Positions 34,086 through 43,048 of a stretch of 64,000 nt of DNA are shown piece by piece (position 1 is the stretch's first letter; each line of letters opens with the position of its first letter). Source of the stretch: JACMRP01 sp047302465 (GTDB lineage: Bacteria > Bdellovibrionota > Bdellovibrionia > Bdellovibrionales > Bdellovibrionaceae); the NCBI RefSeq assembly GCF_047302465.1, contig NZ_CP178621.1, forward strand, positions 1,240,001 to 1,304,000, in the 5' to 3' direction. A program made the position numbers and the translations under genes. A model generated the notes under the pieces. That model searched no databases. It worked only from the letters and a program-made list of their open reading frames with translations, and was not told where the DNA came from.

Positions 34086-34643
34086 ATGAAAGGACTATTG
34101 AAATCTTTGGCAATCGGAGCATTTTTAGTGCTTTCTGCTTGTGCTAAAGACAAGGGCGGCGGTGGTAACACCAATACGGCTGTAGTGCCGGCTCCAAATA
34201 GTTGCCCTGCTGGTTCAACTTACACCACCCAATATGGCTGCTTACCGCAAGGCGGATGTCAGGCGGGTATGCTTGCTTACCAAAATACTTGCATCCCAGC
34301 AGTACAGAACTCTTGCGTTGCTGGCCAGGTTTATACTCAATACGGTTGTCTTTCTCAGGGCACTTGCGCTGCCGGGCAGGCGATGTTGAACACTCAATGC
34401 ATCCCAGTCTATGTCCAAGGCGGAGTTAATAACTCGTACAATCAGGGCTACTATGGCCGTCGTTCGAGCTATGGCTATGCGTATGGTGGTGGTTACTACG
34501 GCGGTGGCGGCGGATACTATGGTGGCGGCTACTATCCGAACAATGGTTATTACGGTGGTGGTGTTGGCGGCGGTATCAGTGGCGGCTTCTACGTCGGTGG
34601 TGGAGTCGGCGCACAGGTGCCAGGTATGTACTACGGTTACTAA
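34086..34643 (+). CDS. Lipoprotein with Cys repeats and Gly/Tyr-rich tail
   Basis: 185 residues from ATG 34086 (GGAGG five bases upstream). Lipobox LSAC gives lipidated Cys19. Then come two tandem units of about 35 residues, each with the form C-x-A-G-x-x-Y...Y-G-C-L-x-Q-G-x-C...C-I-P, probably disulfide knots. The last 75 residues are almost entirely Gly, Tyr and Ser (such as GGGYYGGGGGYYGGG), a low-complexity, adhesive or self-associating type. A surface-exposed outer-membrane protein is likely; function unknown. A terminator follows at once. Confidence 0.78.
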   Translation: MKGLLKSLAIGAFLVLSACAKDKGGGGNTNTAVVPAPNSCPAGSTYTTQYGCLPQGGCQAGMLAYQNTCIPAVQNSCVAGQVYTQYGCLSQGTCAAGQAMLNTQCIPVYVQGGVNNSYNQGYYGRRSSYGYAYGGGYYGGGGGYYGGGYYPNNGYYGGGVGGGISGGFYVGGGVGAQVPGMYYGY

Positions 34644-34670
34644 TTTTTGAAATTCAAATGATAGAAACTA

Positions 34671-34697
34671 AAAAGGTCCCTTGCGGGACCTTTTTTA
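34671..34697. terminator. Bidirectional terminator
   Basis: AAAAGGTCCC (34671-34680), loop TTGC, GGGACCTTTT (34685-34694) and more T. It lies between the convergent Cys/Gly lipoprotein and chemoreceptor genes and has A-runs and T-runs for both strands. Confidence 0.88.
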
Positions 34698-34701
34698 TTT
34701 T

Positions 34702-36387
34702 TTAGAAACCGTCAGTAGTTCCAACTTTACCGCGACCGGCGCTGTCATCTTCATCTTCATCAAATGGGATGGCTTTTGCGGCTTCTGTTTTCACAGGAGC
34801 TTTTTTCGCAGCGGCTTTAAAAGATACCACGTTTGAAGTTTTCTTTTCTTCAGTTGGCGTGAAACCTTTTTTAACAGTTGTTTTGTTAACAGACGATGTT
34901 GGGACCTCAGAAGGCTTCGTTGTATTGTTTCCACCCAAGATCACTGCATTCAATTCAACAGTTAGGTTTTGAGCTGTTACAGCCAGACCCGCGATTTCAC
35001 CGCTGGTTGCTGCGATCTCTTCAGAAGAAGCTGCATTGGATTGAGCAGCTTGATCCAACTGGTTCATTGCTTTAGAGATTTGCTGAATACCAGAAGACTG
35101 TTCGGTGCTTGCTGCAGCGATCTCTGCATTCAAGTCAGAAACTTTTTTAACTGAATTTGTGATGTTATTAAGGACCGCACCACTTTGATCAGCAAAGCGG
35201 CTACCTTCTTCAACCTGAGAAACTGATTGTTTGATCAAAGACGTGATGTCTTTAGCAGCATCGGCACTCTTTTGAGCAAGAGTACGTACGGCGTCTGCAA
35301 CAACCGCGAATCCTTTACCTTGCTCACCAGCGCGTGCTGCTTCGACAGCTGCGTTCAAAGCCAACAAGTTTGTTTGGAAAGCGATATCGTCAATTACTGA
35401 AATGATCTCTTCGATTTTCTTAGAAGACGTCGAGATGTTGCTCATAGATTTAATAAGCATTTGGATTTCAGCTTCACCACGTTCTGCGGCTTCTTTCGAA
35501 GTCAAAGAAAGGGTCGCAGCTTGTTTTGCATTGTCAGAGTTCATTTGCACCATTGAAGAAAGCTCTTCTAGTGACGCTACGGTCTCTTCCAAAGAAGCTG
35601 CCGCTTCTGTCGACGACTGAGACAAGCTGTTGCCAGCCTCGTTCAATTGTTCAACTGCTGTAGAAACTTGCGCACCTGCTACTGTCAGACGATCAGAAAT
35701 GCTGCCAACAGAGTTTGTAATACGAGCCGCGATCCAAAGAAGAACACCGAAGATCGCAAAGGCAGAGAATAGGGTGACAAAAAGAAGAAAGTTGGTAACA
35801 GAAGCTTTGGTTTCTTGCGCGTCCTTAACGCCTTGCTTAGCCATTTCTCCGTAAATTTTATGAACGTCACCATTCCATTTTCTAACTTTGGAACCGACTT
35901 CTACCAAACGGCCGTTCAATAGCTTTTCGGCTTCTACAAATTTTTGCGGGTCGCCGCTTTCGACTAAAACCAAAATATCTTCCATAGCTTTATAGAACTC
36001 TGGCAAAAGCGGTCTTACTTCTTGGTAAGAAACGTCTTCTTCTGGAGTTCTTGGAATTGGATCATAGATCTCTTGGGCTTTACGGAACTCGTTCATACCC
36101 GAACGAGCTTGATCGATACGTGATTTACGAAGCTCAGCATCTTGGCCAGCAGCGATAGCATTCAAAACTTGGTAAGAATACTTATTGCGGGCTTGGCGCA
36201 TTTCACCGATGACATCATAAGTAGGAATGACCTGGTCATTAGCGACACTTAAAAGGTCAATCAGCTTATTGATGCCTTTATAAGAAGACATTCCCAATAT
36301 TACAAAGCCGATTACAGGTAAAACAGCTGCAAAAAGAAGACGTCCACGAATACCCTTGAACCACGAAGAGACGGAAAATTGACTCAT
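34702..36387 (-). CDS. Methyl-accepting chemotaxis protein
   Basis: 561 residues from ATG 36387 (AAGGGA six bases upstream; the longer frame is not needed). Two membrane helices (about 16-36 and 198-218) flank a four-helix-bundle periplasmic sensor. The cytoplasmic coiled coil has the hairpin tip IDDIAFQTNLLALNAAVEAA RAGEQGKGF and VVADAVRTLAQ. No clear HAMP domain follows the second helix, which is short of the usual layout. The tail is Lys/Pro-rich and ends without a receptor pentapeptide. It should signal to CheA/CheW encoded elsewhere. Confidence 0.95.
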   Translation of the reverse strand: MSQFSVSSWFKGIRGRLLFAAVLPVIGFVILGMSSYKGINKLIDLLSVANDQVIPTYDVIGEMRQARNKYSYQVLNAIAAGQDAELRKSRIDQARSGMNEFRKAQEIYDPIPRTPEEDVSYQEVRPLLPEFYKAMEDILVLVESGDPQKFVEAEKLLNGRLVEVGSKVRKWNGDVHKIYGEMAKQGVKDAQETKASVTNFLLFVTLFSAFAIFGVLLWIAARITNSVGSISDRLTVAGAQVSTAVEQLNEAGNSLSQSSTEAAASLEETVASLEELSSMVQMNSDNAKQAATLSLTSKEAAERGEAEIQMLIKSMSNISTSSKKIEEIISVIDDIAFQTNLLALNAAVEAARAGEQGKGFAVVADAVRTLAQKSADAAKDITSLIKQSVSQVEEGSRFADQSGAVLNNITNSVKKVSDLNAEIAAASTEQSSGIQQISKAMNQLDQAAQSNAASSEEIAATSGEIAGLAVTAQNLTVELNAVILGGNNTTKPSEVPTSSVNKTTVKKGFTPTEEKKTSNVVSFKAAAKKAPVKTEAAKAIPFDEDEDDSAGRGKVGTTDGF

Positions 36388-36654
36388 ATGAATCCCTTGC
36401 TTTCTAAAATTGATAGCGAATCTTACACGAGTTCTGTTCGGCCCAAATTGCGAAAATAACGAGGCCAAATCACTAAAGTACCGGACAGAGATGGCATTTA
36501 CTGTTCGAATCAAACAATTGATTATGGATTAAAATGTGAGTGAATTTATAGAGTCCTGGACCAAAGTGCGTTCTGTTTCTGCAACGATGTTTTGCTCGGG
36601 CCCCGGCTAATCGAAATGTAACAATCACAATAACATTAAAGCATCGAGGTTCTT

Positions 36655-37479
36655 ATGAAACATGCTTTGATGACACTTCTTGCTTTGAGCTTAGTATCTT
36701 GTGCAGATTTTAAAGACTCACCCTTTACTGATGAGCTTCACCATACAGGTAGTGATCTTAATTTACGTCAACAGAGTCGGTTGTTTTCGATTTCCCCGAG
36801 TGAAGAGACCGGCATTCGGTTTGCGCTAATGACCGATAGTCATCACAACTATAATGATCTTGGAACCGTCGTCAGTAACATAAATAGACGTTCGGATTTA
36901 AACTTTGCAGTCCATACCGGAGATCTGACCGACAGTGGTTATAACTTTGAGTATGATGCGTTTATTCAAAAATTTTCAGCCTTAAATATCCCAAGCTTCG
37001 TTGTGATAGGAAATCATGATGCTATCGGAAAAGGCCGTAAAATATATAAGAACTTTTTCGGGGACTTTAATTACTCTTTTGTGTATCGCGGTTATCACTT
37101 TATCTTCTTTAACAATAATCGCATGGAGTTTTTGGAAGAGGGCTGGAGTTTAGATTGGCTCACAAGCGAGCTTCAGAAAAATCCAACTCTTCCTAAAATC
37201 GTTTTTCAGCATATTAACTTTGAAAATGCCGACGCTTTTACCTCAGAGATGAGCGCGCAGATGAAAAGTCTGTACGAGAGTCACAATGTCGAGTGGGTGA
37301 TCAATGGCCATCGCCATGTTTATGAATTGAGTTTAAACAACGGTGTTCACTACCTACAAGTGCCAAGAGTAGAAGATGCTCGCTATCTAGTTCTGAGTCT
37401 GCAACATGGATCCTTTGAATTGCAAAGCTGCCAAGGAGCTTCCTGTGAAAACATTTATGAAGGTCTTCATTCTTATTAG
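36655..37479 (+). CDS. Calcineurin-like metallophosphoesterase lipoprotein
   Basis: 274 residues. A lipoprotein signal (LALSLVSC, Cys16) anchors it to a membrane. The metallophosphoesterase motifs appear in order: D-x-H (MTDSHHN), GD (HTGDLTD), GNHD, FQHIN and GHRH, so both metal sites look intact. Family members hydrolyse phosphomono- or diesters such as nucleotides. The ATG follows GAGG. The next gene begins inside its last 35 bases. Confidence 0.9.
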   Translation: MKHALMTLLALSLVSCADFKDSPFTDELHHTGSDLNLRQQSRLFSISPSEETGIRFALMTDSHHNYNDLGTVVSNINRRSDLNFAVHTGDLTDSGYNFEYDAFIQKFSALNIPSFVVIGNHDAIGKGRKIYKNFFGDFNYSFVYRGYHFIFFNNNRMEFLEEGWSLDWLTSELQKNPTLPKIVFQHINFENADAFTSEMSAQMKSLYESHNVEWVINGHRHVYELSLNNGVHYLQVPRVEDARYLVLSLQHGSFELQSCQGASCENIYEGLHSY

Positions 37480-37984
37480 TGTGTTTTTTGGTTCTAGTGC
37501 TTGGGCCTTGGAATATTCCGCAGGTGTTCAACATGCCGGCTTTTTGGGAACAAATGTAATATATGCGGGTGTCGAGAACAACGACAAGGACTTGGGGTTA
37601 GATCTCCTGCTGGGAAGGTCTAAGGACTCTGATGACAGCAATGTAGATCAGGTTAGTTTGAAGTTCCGCTATTTGCCTTGGGTCGTTAACTTTGCAAACA
37701 CGTGGAGTTGGCGGCCCATTTATGGAGGTTTGTTTTTGACGTATTCTCCGGGTAAAGAGTTTTTTTACGATAGCCCAGATAAGTATCCTCAGAAAAATTA
37801 CTATGATGCCACTTTTCGCCGTTATGGAGCCTTGGTTGGAAGTGTTTTGAGTTATATGAAAATAAGTATTTATGGAGAGCTAGCAATCCTTGATAAAACT
37901 CTCGAGTCTCAAGTCGTGTCCAATGCTGCTTTGTCTTGGCAGGACTCGGTTTCGGCGGCTGTGGGTTTGCGTTGGAATTTCTAG
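37445..37984 (+). CDS. Small outer-membrane beta-barrel
   Basis: 179 residues from GTG 37445, chosen because AAGGAG lies six bases upstream; the ATG at 37457 lacks a site. Signal peptide (about 1-23, GSSAWA). The mature part has about eight amphipathic strands and ends in GLRWNF. It overlaps the phosphoesterase gene by 35 bases, suggesting coupled translation and perhaps a shared function in phosphate scavenging. That link is inference. Confidence 0.72.
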   Translation: MKTFMKVFILISVFFGSSAWALEYSAGVQHAGFLGTNVIYAGVENNDKDLGLDLLLGRSKDSDDSNVDQVSLKFRYLPWVVNFANTWSWRPIYGGLFLTYSPGKEFFYDSPDKYPQKNYYDATFRRYGALVGSVLSYMKISIYGELAILDKTLESQVVSNAALSWQDSVSAAVGLRWNF

Positions 37985-37993
37985 CTTGTTTGT

Positions 37994-38941
37994 ATGGGTA
38001 AAATCTCGCAAGATAAACGTGTGAAACTTAATCAGCTGGACCTCAATGAAATTCATTATTTTGTCAGAGTCGTGCAAGAGGGCAGTTTGTCTGCCGCTTC
38101 GCGCTTTTTGCAAATTCCAAAATCAAAAATCAGCCGTAAGCTGACTTCTTTCGAAAAGAAAGTCGGCCATGTTTTGCTGAAAAGAAATACTCGCAGTGTT
38201 GTACTGACAGAAGAAGGGCAGAAAATCTATAACCTGGTAGGTGGCCATCTATCAGAAATGATTTCTGAGCTTGATAATAACTTATCTCCGCAATCGGAAC
38301 TTAGCGGGCAATTAAAGATTGCAGTGCCAAGCGGGTTGGGTATGGGGCCTATGATGACTATTGTAGGTCAGTTCCGAAAAAAATTTCCTGGAGTGAAAAT
38401 TCATATTCAGTTTACGGATAAGACCTTGCCATTGCTGAAACAAGATTTTGATTTAGCGATCAATGTTGGCCCGGTTCGACAAGAAACCTTGATTGCGGTC
38501 ACACTTGCTGAAATGGATATGCTCTTTTTTGCAAGTCCCGAGTACTTAAAAAGAAACGGGACACCTTTAGACGTCGAAGATCTCAAAAATCATTTTCTCA
38601 TTGAACTCAATAATAATGATGAGGCCGAAATTGTTTGGCCGTTAACCTCGTCGAAAAATGAAACCAAAGAGATCGCGATTCGCAGCGCCCTCAGTGTGAA
38701 TTTGCCGCAGACTTTAAAGTTGGCCCTATTGGATCATCAAGGTATTGGTATTTTGCCTTGGGTCGTTGCGAACCCAGAATCTAAAGAAGGATCTCTTGTG
38801 CAAGTGTTGCCGGAGTGGCGGGTCAAAAACGTGCCTTTGTATTTCGTCTATCCGAAACTCAAAGTTAAAAACCAAAAAGTAAAATCCTTCGTGAGCTTCT
38901 TCAAAAACGAAATTGCACGCTTAAAACCTGACGAGTGTTAA
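37994..38941 (+). CDS. LysR-family transcriptional regulator
   Basis: 315 residues. An N-terminal winged helix-turn-helix (about 16-75, HYFVRVVQEGSLSAASRFLQ and KSKISRKLTSFEKKVG) is followed by a two-lobe effector domain opening at LSGQLKIAVPSGLG. It begins nine bases after the barrel gene on the same strand, so it may be in one operon with the phosphoesterase and barrel. Many LysR proteins control the adjacent gene. The effector is unknown. Confidence 0.93.
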   Translation: MGKISQDKRVKLNQLDLNEIHYFVRVVQEGSLSAASRFLQIPKSKISRKLTSFEKKVGHVLLKRNTRSVVLTEEGQKIYNLVGGHLSEMISELDNNLSPQSELSGQLKIAVPSGLGMGPMMTIVGQFRKKFPGVKIHIQFTDKTLPLLKQDFDLAINVGPVRQETLIAVTLAEMDMLFFASPEYLKRNGTPLDVEDLKNHFLIELNNNDEAEIVWPLTSSKNETKEIAIRSALSVNLPQTLKLALLDHQGIGILPWVVANPESKEGSLVQVLPEWRVKNVPLYFVYPKLKVKNQKVKSFVSFFKNEIARLKPDEC

Positions 38942-38944
38942 CTG

Positions 38945-38988
38945 ATAAAAAAAGGAGACGCTCCCACTCGTGAAGAGTGAGAGTCTCC
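38945..38988 (-). terminator. Terminator for yidB-like gene
   Basis: GGAGAC (38954-38959)/GTCTCC (38983-38988) with an inner CACTC/GAGTG stem. On the minus strand a T-run (A-run at 38946-38953) follows, right for transcripts from the gene at 39012. It also lies just after the plus-strand LysR gene. Confidence 0.75.
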
Positions 38989-39011
38989 GAAGTATTTTGC
39001 CAGCTAAAGGC

Positions 39012-39416
39012 TTAGTGTTTCATGCCAAAGAATTCTTTGGCTTTATCTAGGCTGCGAGCCCACCAACCTTCATGCGGGATCATGCCGTTCGGAGTGAGTT
39101 TATCCACTAAAAGCGGCAGATAAGTTGCAACCTGTTGGCTCAGGCTTTCAGGAGTCATTCCGACTTTGCTTGCAACTCTTTGCACGAGATCGGGTCCCAA
39201 TACATTCATGATTTGGTCTGATGTTACAGATTTATTTGGAGCACTGCTGATCCAAGACTGAACAACATCACCAAGGCCTTTATCTTGGAATTTTTTTACA
39301 AGTCCATCCATGCCACCCGATGCGTCTATAATTTTTGAAATGGCTTGAGTGACTTGAGTGTTTGAAGATCCCAATATGCCGGCAGCTTTTTCTTGGATGC
39401 TATCCATCATGCTCAT
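39012..39416 (-). CDS. YidB/DUF937-family protein
   Basis: 134 residues. The family core GGMDGLVKKFQDKGLGDVVQ, SWISSAPNKSVTSDQIMNVLG and YLPLLVDKLTPNGMIP is all present. The biochemical role of YidB is not known. It has no signal peptide. The C-terminal 25 residues, with WWARSLDKAKEFFGM, go beyond the family's usual core. It is a single-gene unit with its own terminator. Confidence 0.9.
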   Translation of the reverse strand: MSMMDSIQEKAAGILGSSNTQVTQAISKIIDASGGMDGLVKKFQDKGLGDVVQSWISSAPNKSVTSDQIMNVLGPDLVQRVASKVGMTPESLSQQVATYLPLLVDKLTPNGMIPHEGWWARSLDKAKEFFGMKH

Positions 39417-39494
39417 AAATTCCTCCTTAAGAGAAGTTCTATGGACGTTTGACAGATTGAGTTTAAGAGAGGTCGTTCGCGGGTAATAGAAAAT

Positions 39495-41555
39495 CTAGTG
39501 AAGATTCTTTCCATCTGTTGTCGTGTTTTTGGGATAAAACAAACTCATAGGTTGTTTTTTTAAACGCATGACAACGGCTTTGTAAATTTGTTTTCTTTGT
39601 GGCGTCTTTACTTTACGTGCACGAATAGCAATAAACATAGACATGCTGAAAGCCACAGAGACATTCAAGAAACCGCAAATCAGAATGCCAAAGACTGCAA
39701 ACCAAAAATCCCAAGTGGAAAATACATTGTGGCCAAGACTTACGACGGCAGCCGCTAATGATCCAGAAGACAGAGTGACGTGACGGACATCGATCGGAAG
39801 TCCCAAGAAAGTTCCAAAGACGGGGATCAGGCCTAAGAAAAATCCTAAAGAGATGTTGCCGGCGAAGCCAGAGATGTTTTTTCTGAAGAACAGACCAATT
39901 TTTTTAGCCCCGCCCTCGCCAAAAACGAAAACCATACGACGGTTCTGAGAGATAGCCGAGTTCATTTTGTGATACACGAACCAGTTATCCACCCAGCCCG
40001 CCATGACGCTTGAAACCCATAGTAAGATTCCCGTGAAGGCTGCATATGGAATCATGCCGCCTAAAATCGATAATGATTCAATGGTGTGGTGAGCTTTGTC
40101 TGCTGGAAGAAGGTGATGATGAAGCGCAAAGAACCATGCAAAAGAAATCAGAATCATGGTTGGAACCACGGCGTAGATGTTACCAAGGACCGCAATAAAC
40201 TGAGAACGCATCAAGTGAATGATTTCGTCGACAAGCTTTTCAAGTGCTTCAGGATCGTTGACCTTGTGCATCTTGGCCGCTAAGGCTGGGGCTGTCATTG
40301 CTGGCTGTTTTGTTGCCAACGTATAGCCCATCAATTGAATCGCGACGAAACTGATAGAGTAGTTGAGCGATGCAAAAAAGCCGTGAAAGAAAATCGACGC
40401 CGGCAATTTGTACATCAAGAACTTCACCAAAGTGGTGATAGCTGTAAGAACGCCACCGCCGATCGCTTTACGCAAGATGTACATGTATTCAGCACGATTG
40501 CGAGTGATGTAGTGCTCGCCAGTCTCAGCACTGCGCTCTACGATTTTCTTAGAGATCAAAGCAAGATTATCGGCAAAAAGGGCGCCAAACTTATGAAGAC
40601 GGACGTTTTCCACCATCAACGTAGAAACAAACTGAGAAACCGCTTCGGGATTTCTTTCGTGACTGAGTACAAGCTCGATCAGATTGCGGATACGACGAAG
40701 CTGACTTTCCATTCGATCCAGCAAGAAGACGATATTGATACTGACACCATATTCATTAAGGTGAGTATAAACTTCTGAAATAGCTAGTTGGCAGCGATCT
40801 ACGAGTTTTTCCAGCTGCAAAGCCAGAACGAGGCGTTGATCAGAGTCTTGAACTTCAACCATTTTCTGCGCCAAAAGCGGTAATTCAAAAAATGGCAGCT
40901 GTTTAAAGTTTTTGTTAGTCACACGGCTTCGAATTGCGGTCGAGAGTCCCGCGCCACTGACTTGCGTGCTTAGTAGCAGAATCGCATCTTTCGCATCGGC
41001 AATCAGGGAGTTCCATTCTCCGGCAGAATAGTCTTCAAAAGAAAATAGATTCAGAAAATCTTCGAAGACTTTTTTATCAAGCTGGGAGATCCACACATAA
41101 TCTTCTTCTTTTTGGAAGGTTTGGCTAAAGAAAGAAGCTAAGTTCGCGTAGTTCGGAGCTTGTGGCAAAAGTTTATAGTGTATACGCTCTAATAATTCGC
41201 CACTAAAACCTTGTTGGTTTGCCATACCTGCATTTACAAAAAGATCTAAGGCGCTGGTGTCATGAATAATAGAACGAAGCAAGACCGCGACATTTTTTTT
41301 CCATGCGGGATTGCGCTCAAGAACAAAAAGAAGATACTTCGCACGAAGTGCTTGCGGGTGGCCGCTTTGGAAATCCAAATCGGTTTTAATGACGCCCGGA
41401 CTGCGAATCCACTGAATTAAATCCGTCAACCACTCAAGACGTTTACGCAACAAAGCTTCAGGTGTCGGTGGGGCACTCAGCAAATCATCAAGGTTACGAC
41501 GTGAATGAGGAGCGAGTGACCATTTCGTGATCAGTTCGCGGGTTTTTTGCAACAT
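39495..41555 (-). CDS. Gcr/SpecificRecomb-family (PF10136) membrane protein
   Basis: 686 residues. The first half is soluble and helical; the second has about six membrane helices. The motif LATKQPAMTAPALAAK (about residue 420) is characteristic of the family annotated as site-specific recombinase Gcr. No recombinase catalytic motif is visible, and the membrane helices make that old name doubtful. Late segments such as NISLGFFLGLIPVFGTFLGLPIDVRHVTLS are also conserved. The real function is unknown. It is divergent from pcm, 71 bases apart. Confidence 0.85.
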   Translation of the reverse strand: MLQKTRELITKWSLAPHSRRNLDDLLSAPPTPEALLRKRLEWLTDLIQWIRSPGVIKTDLDFQSGHPQALRAKYLLFVLERNPAWKKNVAVLLRSIIHDTSALDLFVNAGMANQQGFSGELLERIHYKLLPQAPNYANLASFFSQTFQKEEDYVWISQLDKKVFEDFLNLFSFEDYSAGEWNSLIADAKDAILLLSTQVSGAGLSTAIRSRVTNKNFKQLPFFELPLLAQKMVEVQDSDQRLVLALQLEKLVDRCQLAISEVYTHLNEYGVSINIVFLLDRMESQLRRIRNLIELVLSHERNPEAVSQFVSTLMVENVRLHKFGALFADNLALISKKIVERSAETGEHYITRNRAEYMYILRKAIGGGVLTAITTLVKFLMYKLPASIFFHGFFASLNYSISFVAIQLMGYTLATKQPAMTAPALAAKMHKVNDPEALEKLVDEIIHLMRSQFIAVLGNIYAVVPTMILISFAWFFALHHHLLPADKAHHTIESLSILGGMIPYAAFTGILLWVSSVMAGWVDNWFVYHKMNSAISQNRRMVFVFGEGGAKKIGLFFRKNISGFAGNISLGFFLGLIPVFGTFLGLPIDVRHVTLSSGSLAAAVVSLGHNVFSTWDFWFAVFGILICGFLNVSVAFSMSMFIAIRARKVKTPQRKQIYKAVVMRLKKQPMSLFYPKNTTTDGKNLH

Positions 41556-41626
41556 CTGTCAATTATGATGTGATTCTGTCACACAGACAAGACTTCAGGA
41601 CTTTTGCCATGTGTTAATATAAAAAA

Positions 41627-42310
41627 ATGGAAGATTTAAAAAAGCTTCAAGAGAATTTGATACTAAAAACTCGTCGCTTTCATGATATTTCTGATAGGAT
41701 TGTGGAAGCTTTTTATAAGTATCCACGCCACCATTTCGTTCCTTCTCGTTATTCGCTCAAAGAAGCCTACATTGATAGCGCACTACCGCTGTATAAAAAA
41801 GATTCGATGCGTTCGACGATTTCACAGCCGAGCTTTGTTTTGTATCTTTTAGAGCTTCTAAATTTGCATGAAGGACAAAAAGTTTTTGAAGTTGGAGCTG
41901 GAAGTGGCTGGAATGCTGCCTTGATGTCTTACTTAGTTGGCGAACAAGGGCTTGTCGTCAGCATGGAAATTATCCCCGAGGTCGCAAGAAGCGCAAAAAT
42001 TGCGATTGAAAATCATGACATAAAAAATGTGCAAGTGATCATTGGTGATGCCGGAGAGGGATGGGCTCCGGACGCTCCTTATGATCGCATGATTTTTACT
42101 GCCGCTGCTCCCAGCCTTCCGGATTTCGTGAGTCGCCAGCTGCAAGACGGTGGCAAAGTGATTTATGTTCAAGAAGGTTTATGGGGCATGGATGAACTGC
42201 AGGTTCTAGAAAAGCAGCAAGACAGTTTTACATGCGTGCAGAGAGTTCCTTGTCATTTCGTACCGATGACCGGTTCAACCAGAGATGAACCCAGTAAATC
42301 GCAGTCATAG
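41627..42310 (+). CDS. pcm: Protein-L-isoaspartate O-methyltransferase
   Basis: 227 residues. The enzyme methylates isoaspartyl residues in aged proteins using S-adenosylmethionine. YPRHHFVPSRY near residue 30, the region STISQPSFVLYLLELL, SAM motif VFEVGAGSGWNAAL, and GDAGEGWAPDAPYDRMIFTA are the family landmarks. The length is slightly over the usual 208-215. The C-terminal 28 codons overlap the convergent PAP2 gene by 83 bases. Confidence 0.93.
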   Translation: MEDLKKLQENLILKTRRFHDISDRIVEAFYKYPRHHFVPSRYSLKEAYIDSALPLYKKDSMRSTISQPSFVLYLLELLNLHEGQKVFEVGAGSGWNAALMSYLVGEQGLVVSMEIIPEVARSAKIAIENHDIKNVQVIIGDAGEGWAPDAPYDRMIFTAAAPSLPDFVSRQLQDGGKVIYVQEGLWGMDELQVLEKQQDSFTCVQRVPCHFVPMTGSTRDEPSKSQS

Positions 42311-42881
42311 TTCCGATATAACCAACGGCGGCGCCTCCGCAGATATCGCTTAAGAAATGATCGTGAATGATGACTCGGGTAAGACCAAAGAATGCGGCGA
42401 TGGCTAAAAACACTACGCGTGCCTTCGGAAAAGCCAAAGACATCATCGTGGCAACCGTAAACATCACTTGCGTATGCCCAGAGACAAAGGAATGAAAATC
42501 CCAATGAGTCGTGAACGGGTGAAAGACATAGGGATCGAAATCAACGCTCTTATGGGGACGTTGACGGCCAACGACGAATTTAAATATGTGAACAAAAACG
42601 CCTGATACAATCAGTGCAAAGAAAAAGTTCCGAGCCCAGATCCGAAGATGCATAAACTGCGGGCGAACCCACTTTGCAAAAATATATAGCAAAATAACGG
42701 TGACGAAGTAGTGCTCACTCAGTCCCACGTTGGTAATTGTGCGTGCTTTCAGCCAAATCCATTGAAGTTCAGGGCGCTTAAAATACAGAGCCACACTTTG
42801 GTCTAAGGTTAAAGCGGCAATCAAAGCTAGGGAAAAACCAAGAATGCTGACAGTCAGAATACGGCGCGTAGGATATGTCAT
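42228..42881 (-). CDS. PAP2-family phosphatase
   Basis: 217 residues with about six membrane helices. The three phosphatase motifs are present: KFVVGRQRP, SFVSGHTQ, and RVIIHDHFLSDI, with catalytic His residues in the last two. PAP2 enzymes dephosphorylate lipids such as undecaprenyl pyrophosphate, phosphatidic acid or lipid A. The long C-terminal overlap (83 bases) with pcm on the other strand is notable. Confidence 0.9.
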   Translation of the reverse strand: MTYPTRRILTVSILGFSLALIAALTLDQSVALYFKRPELQWIWLKARTITNVGLSEHYFVTVILLYIFAKWVRPQFMHLRIWARNFFFALIVSGVFVHIFKFVVGRQRPHKSVDFDPYVFHPFTTHWDFHSFVSGHTQVMFTVATMMSLAFPKARVVFLAIAAFFGLTRVIIHDHFLSDICGGAAVGYIGTMTAIYWVHLWLNRSSVRNDKELSARM

Positions 42882-43048
42882 GCGACCATGCTAACCAAAA
42901 AAGATGTCTGTGGGAAGCAACGGATATCCATGTAACATAATCCTTAACTGTTGAAAATTTCCTGACAAAATAAAAGCTTGCCTAGACGAGAGTCCGTCGC
43001 CTTAAATGTATTTAGGGCTACTCAACTCTAAAAGGAATTGGAGTTTTA

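Noticed and set aside
36388..36480. Sigma-28-like GCCGAACA upstream of the chemoreceptor
   Set aside because: The -10-like part is imperfect and no TAAA lies at the needed spacing, so a flagellar-sigma promoter is not supported.
39495..41555. Site-specific recombinase activity
   Set aside because: Family name only; no tyrosine or serine recombinase catalytic residues, and the second half is membrane-spanning.
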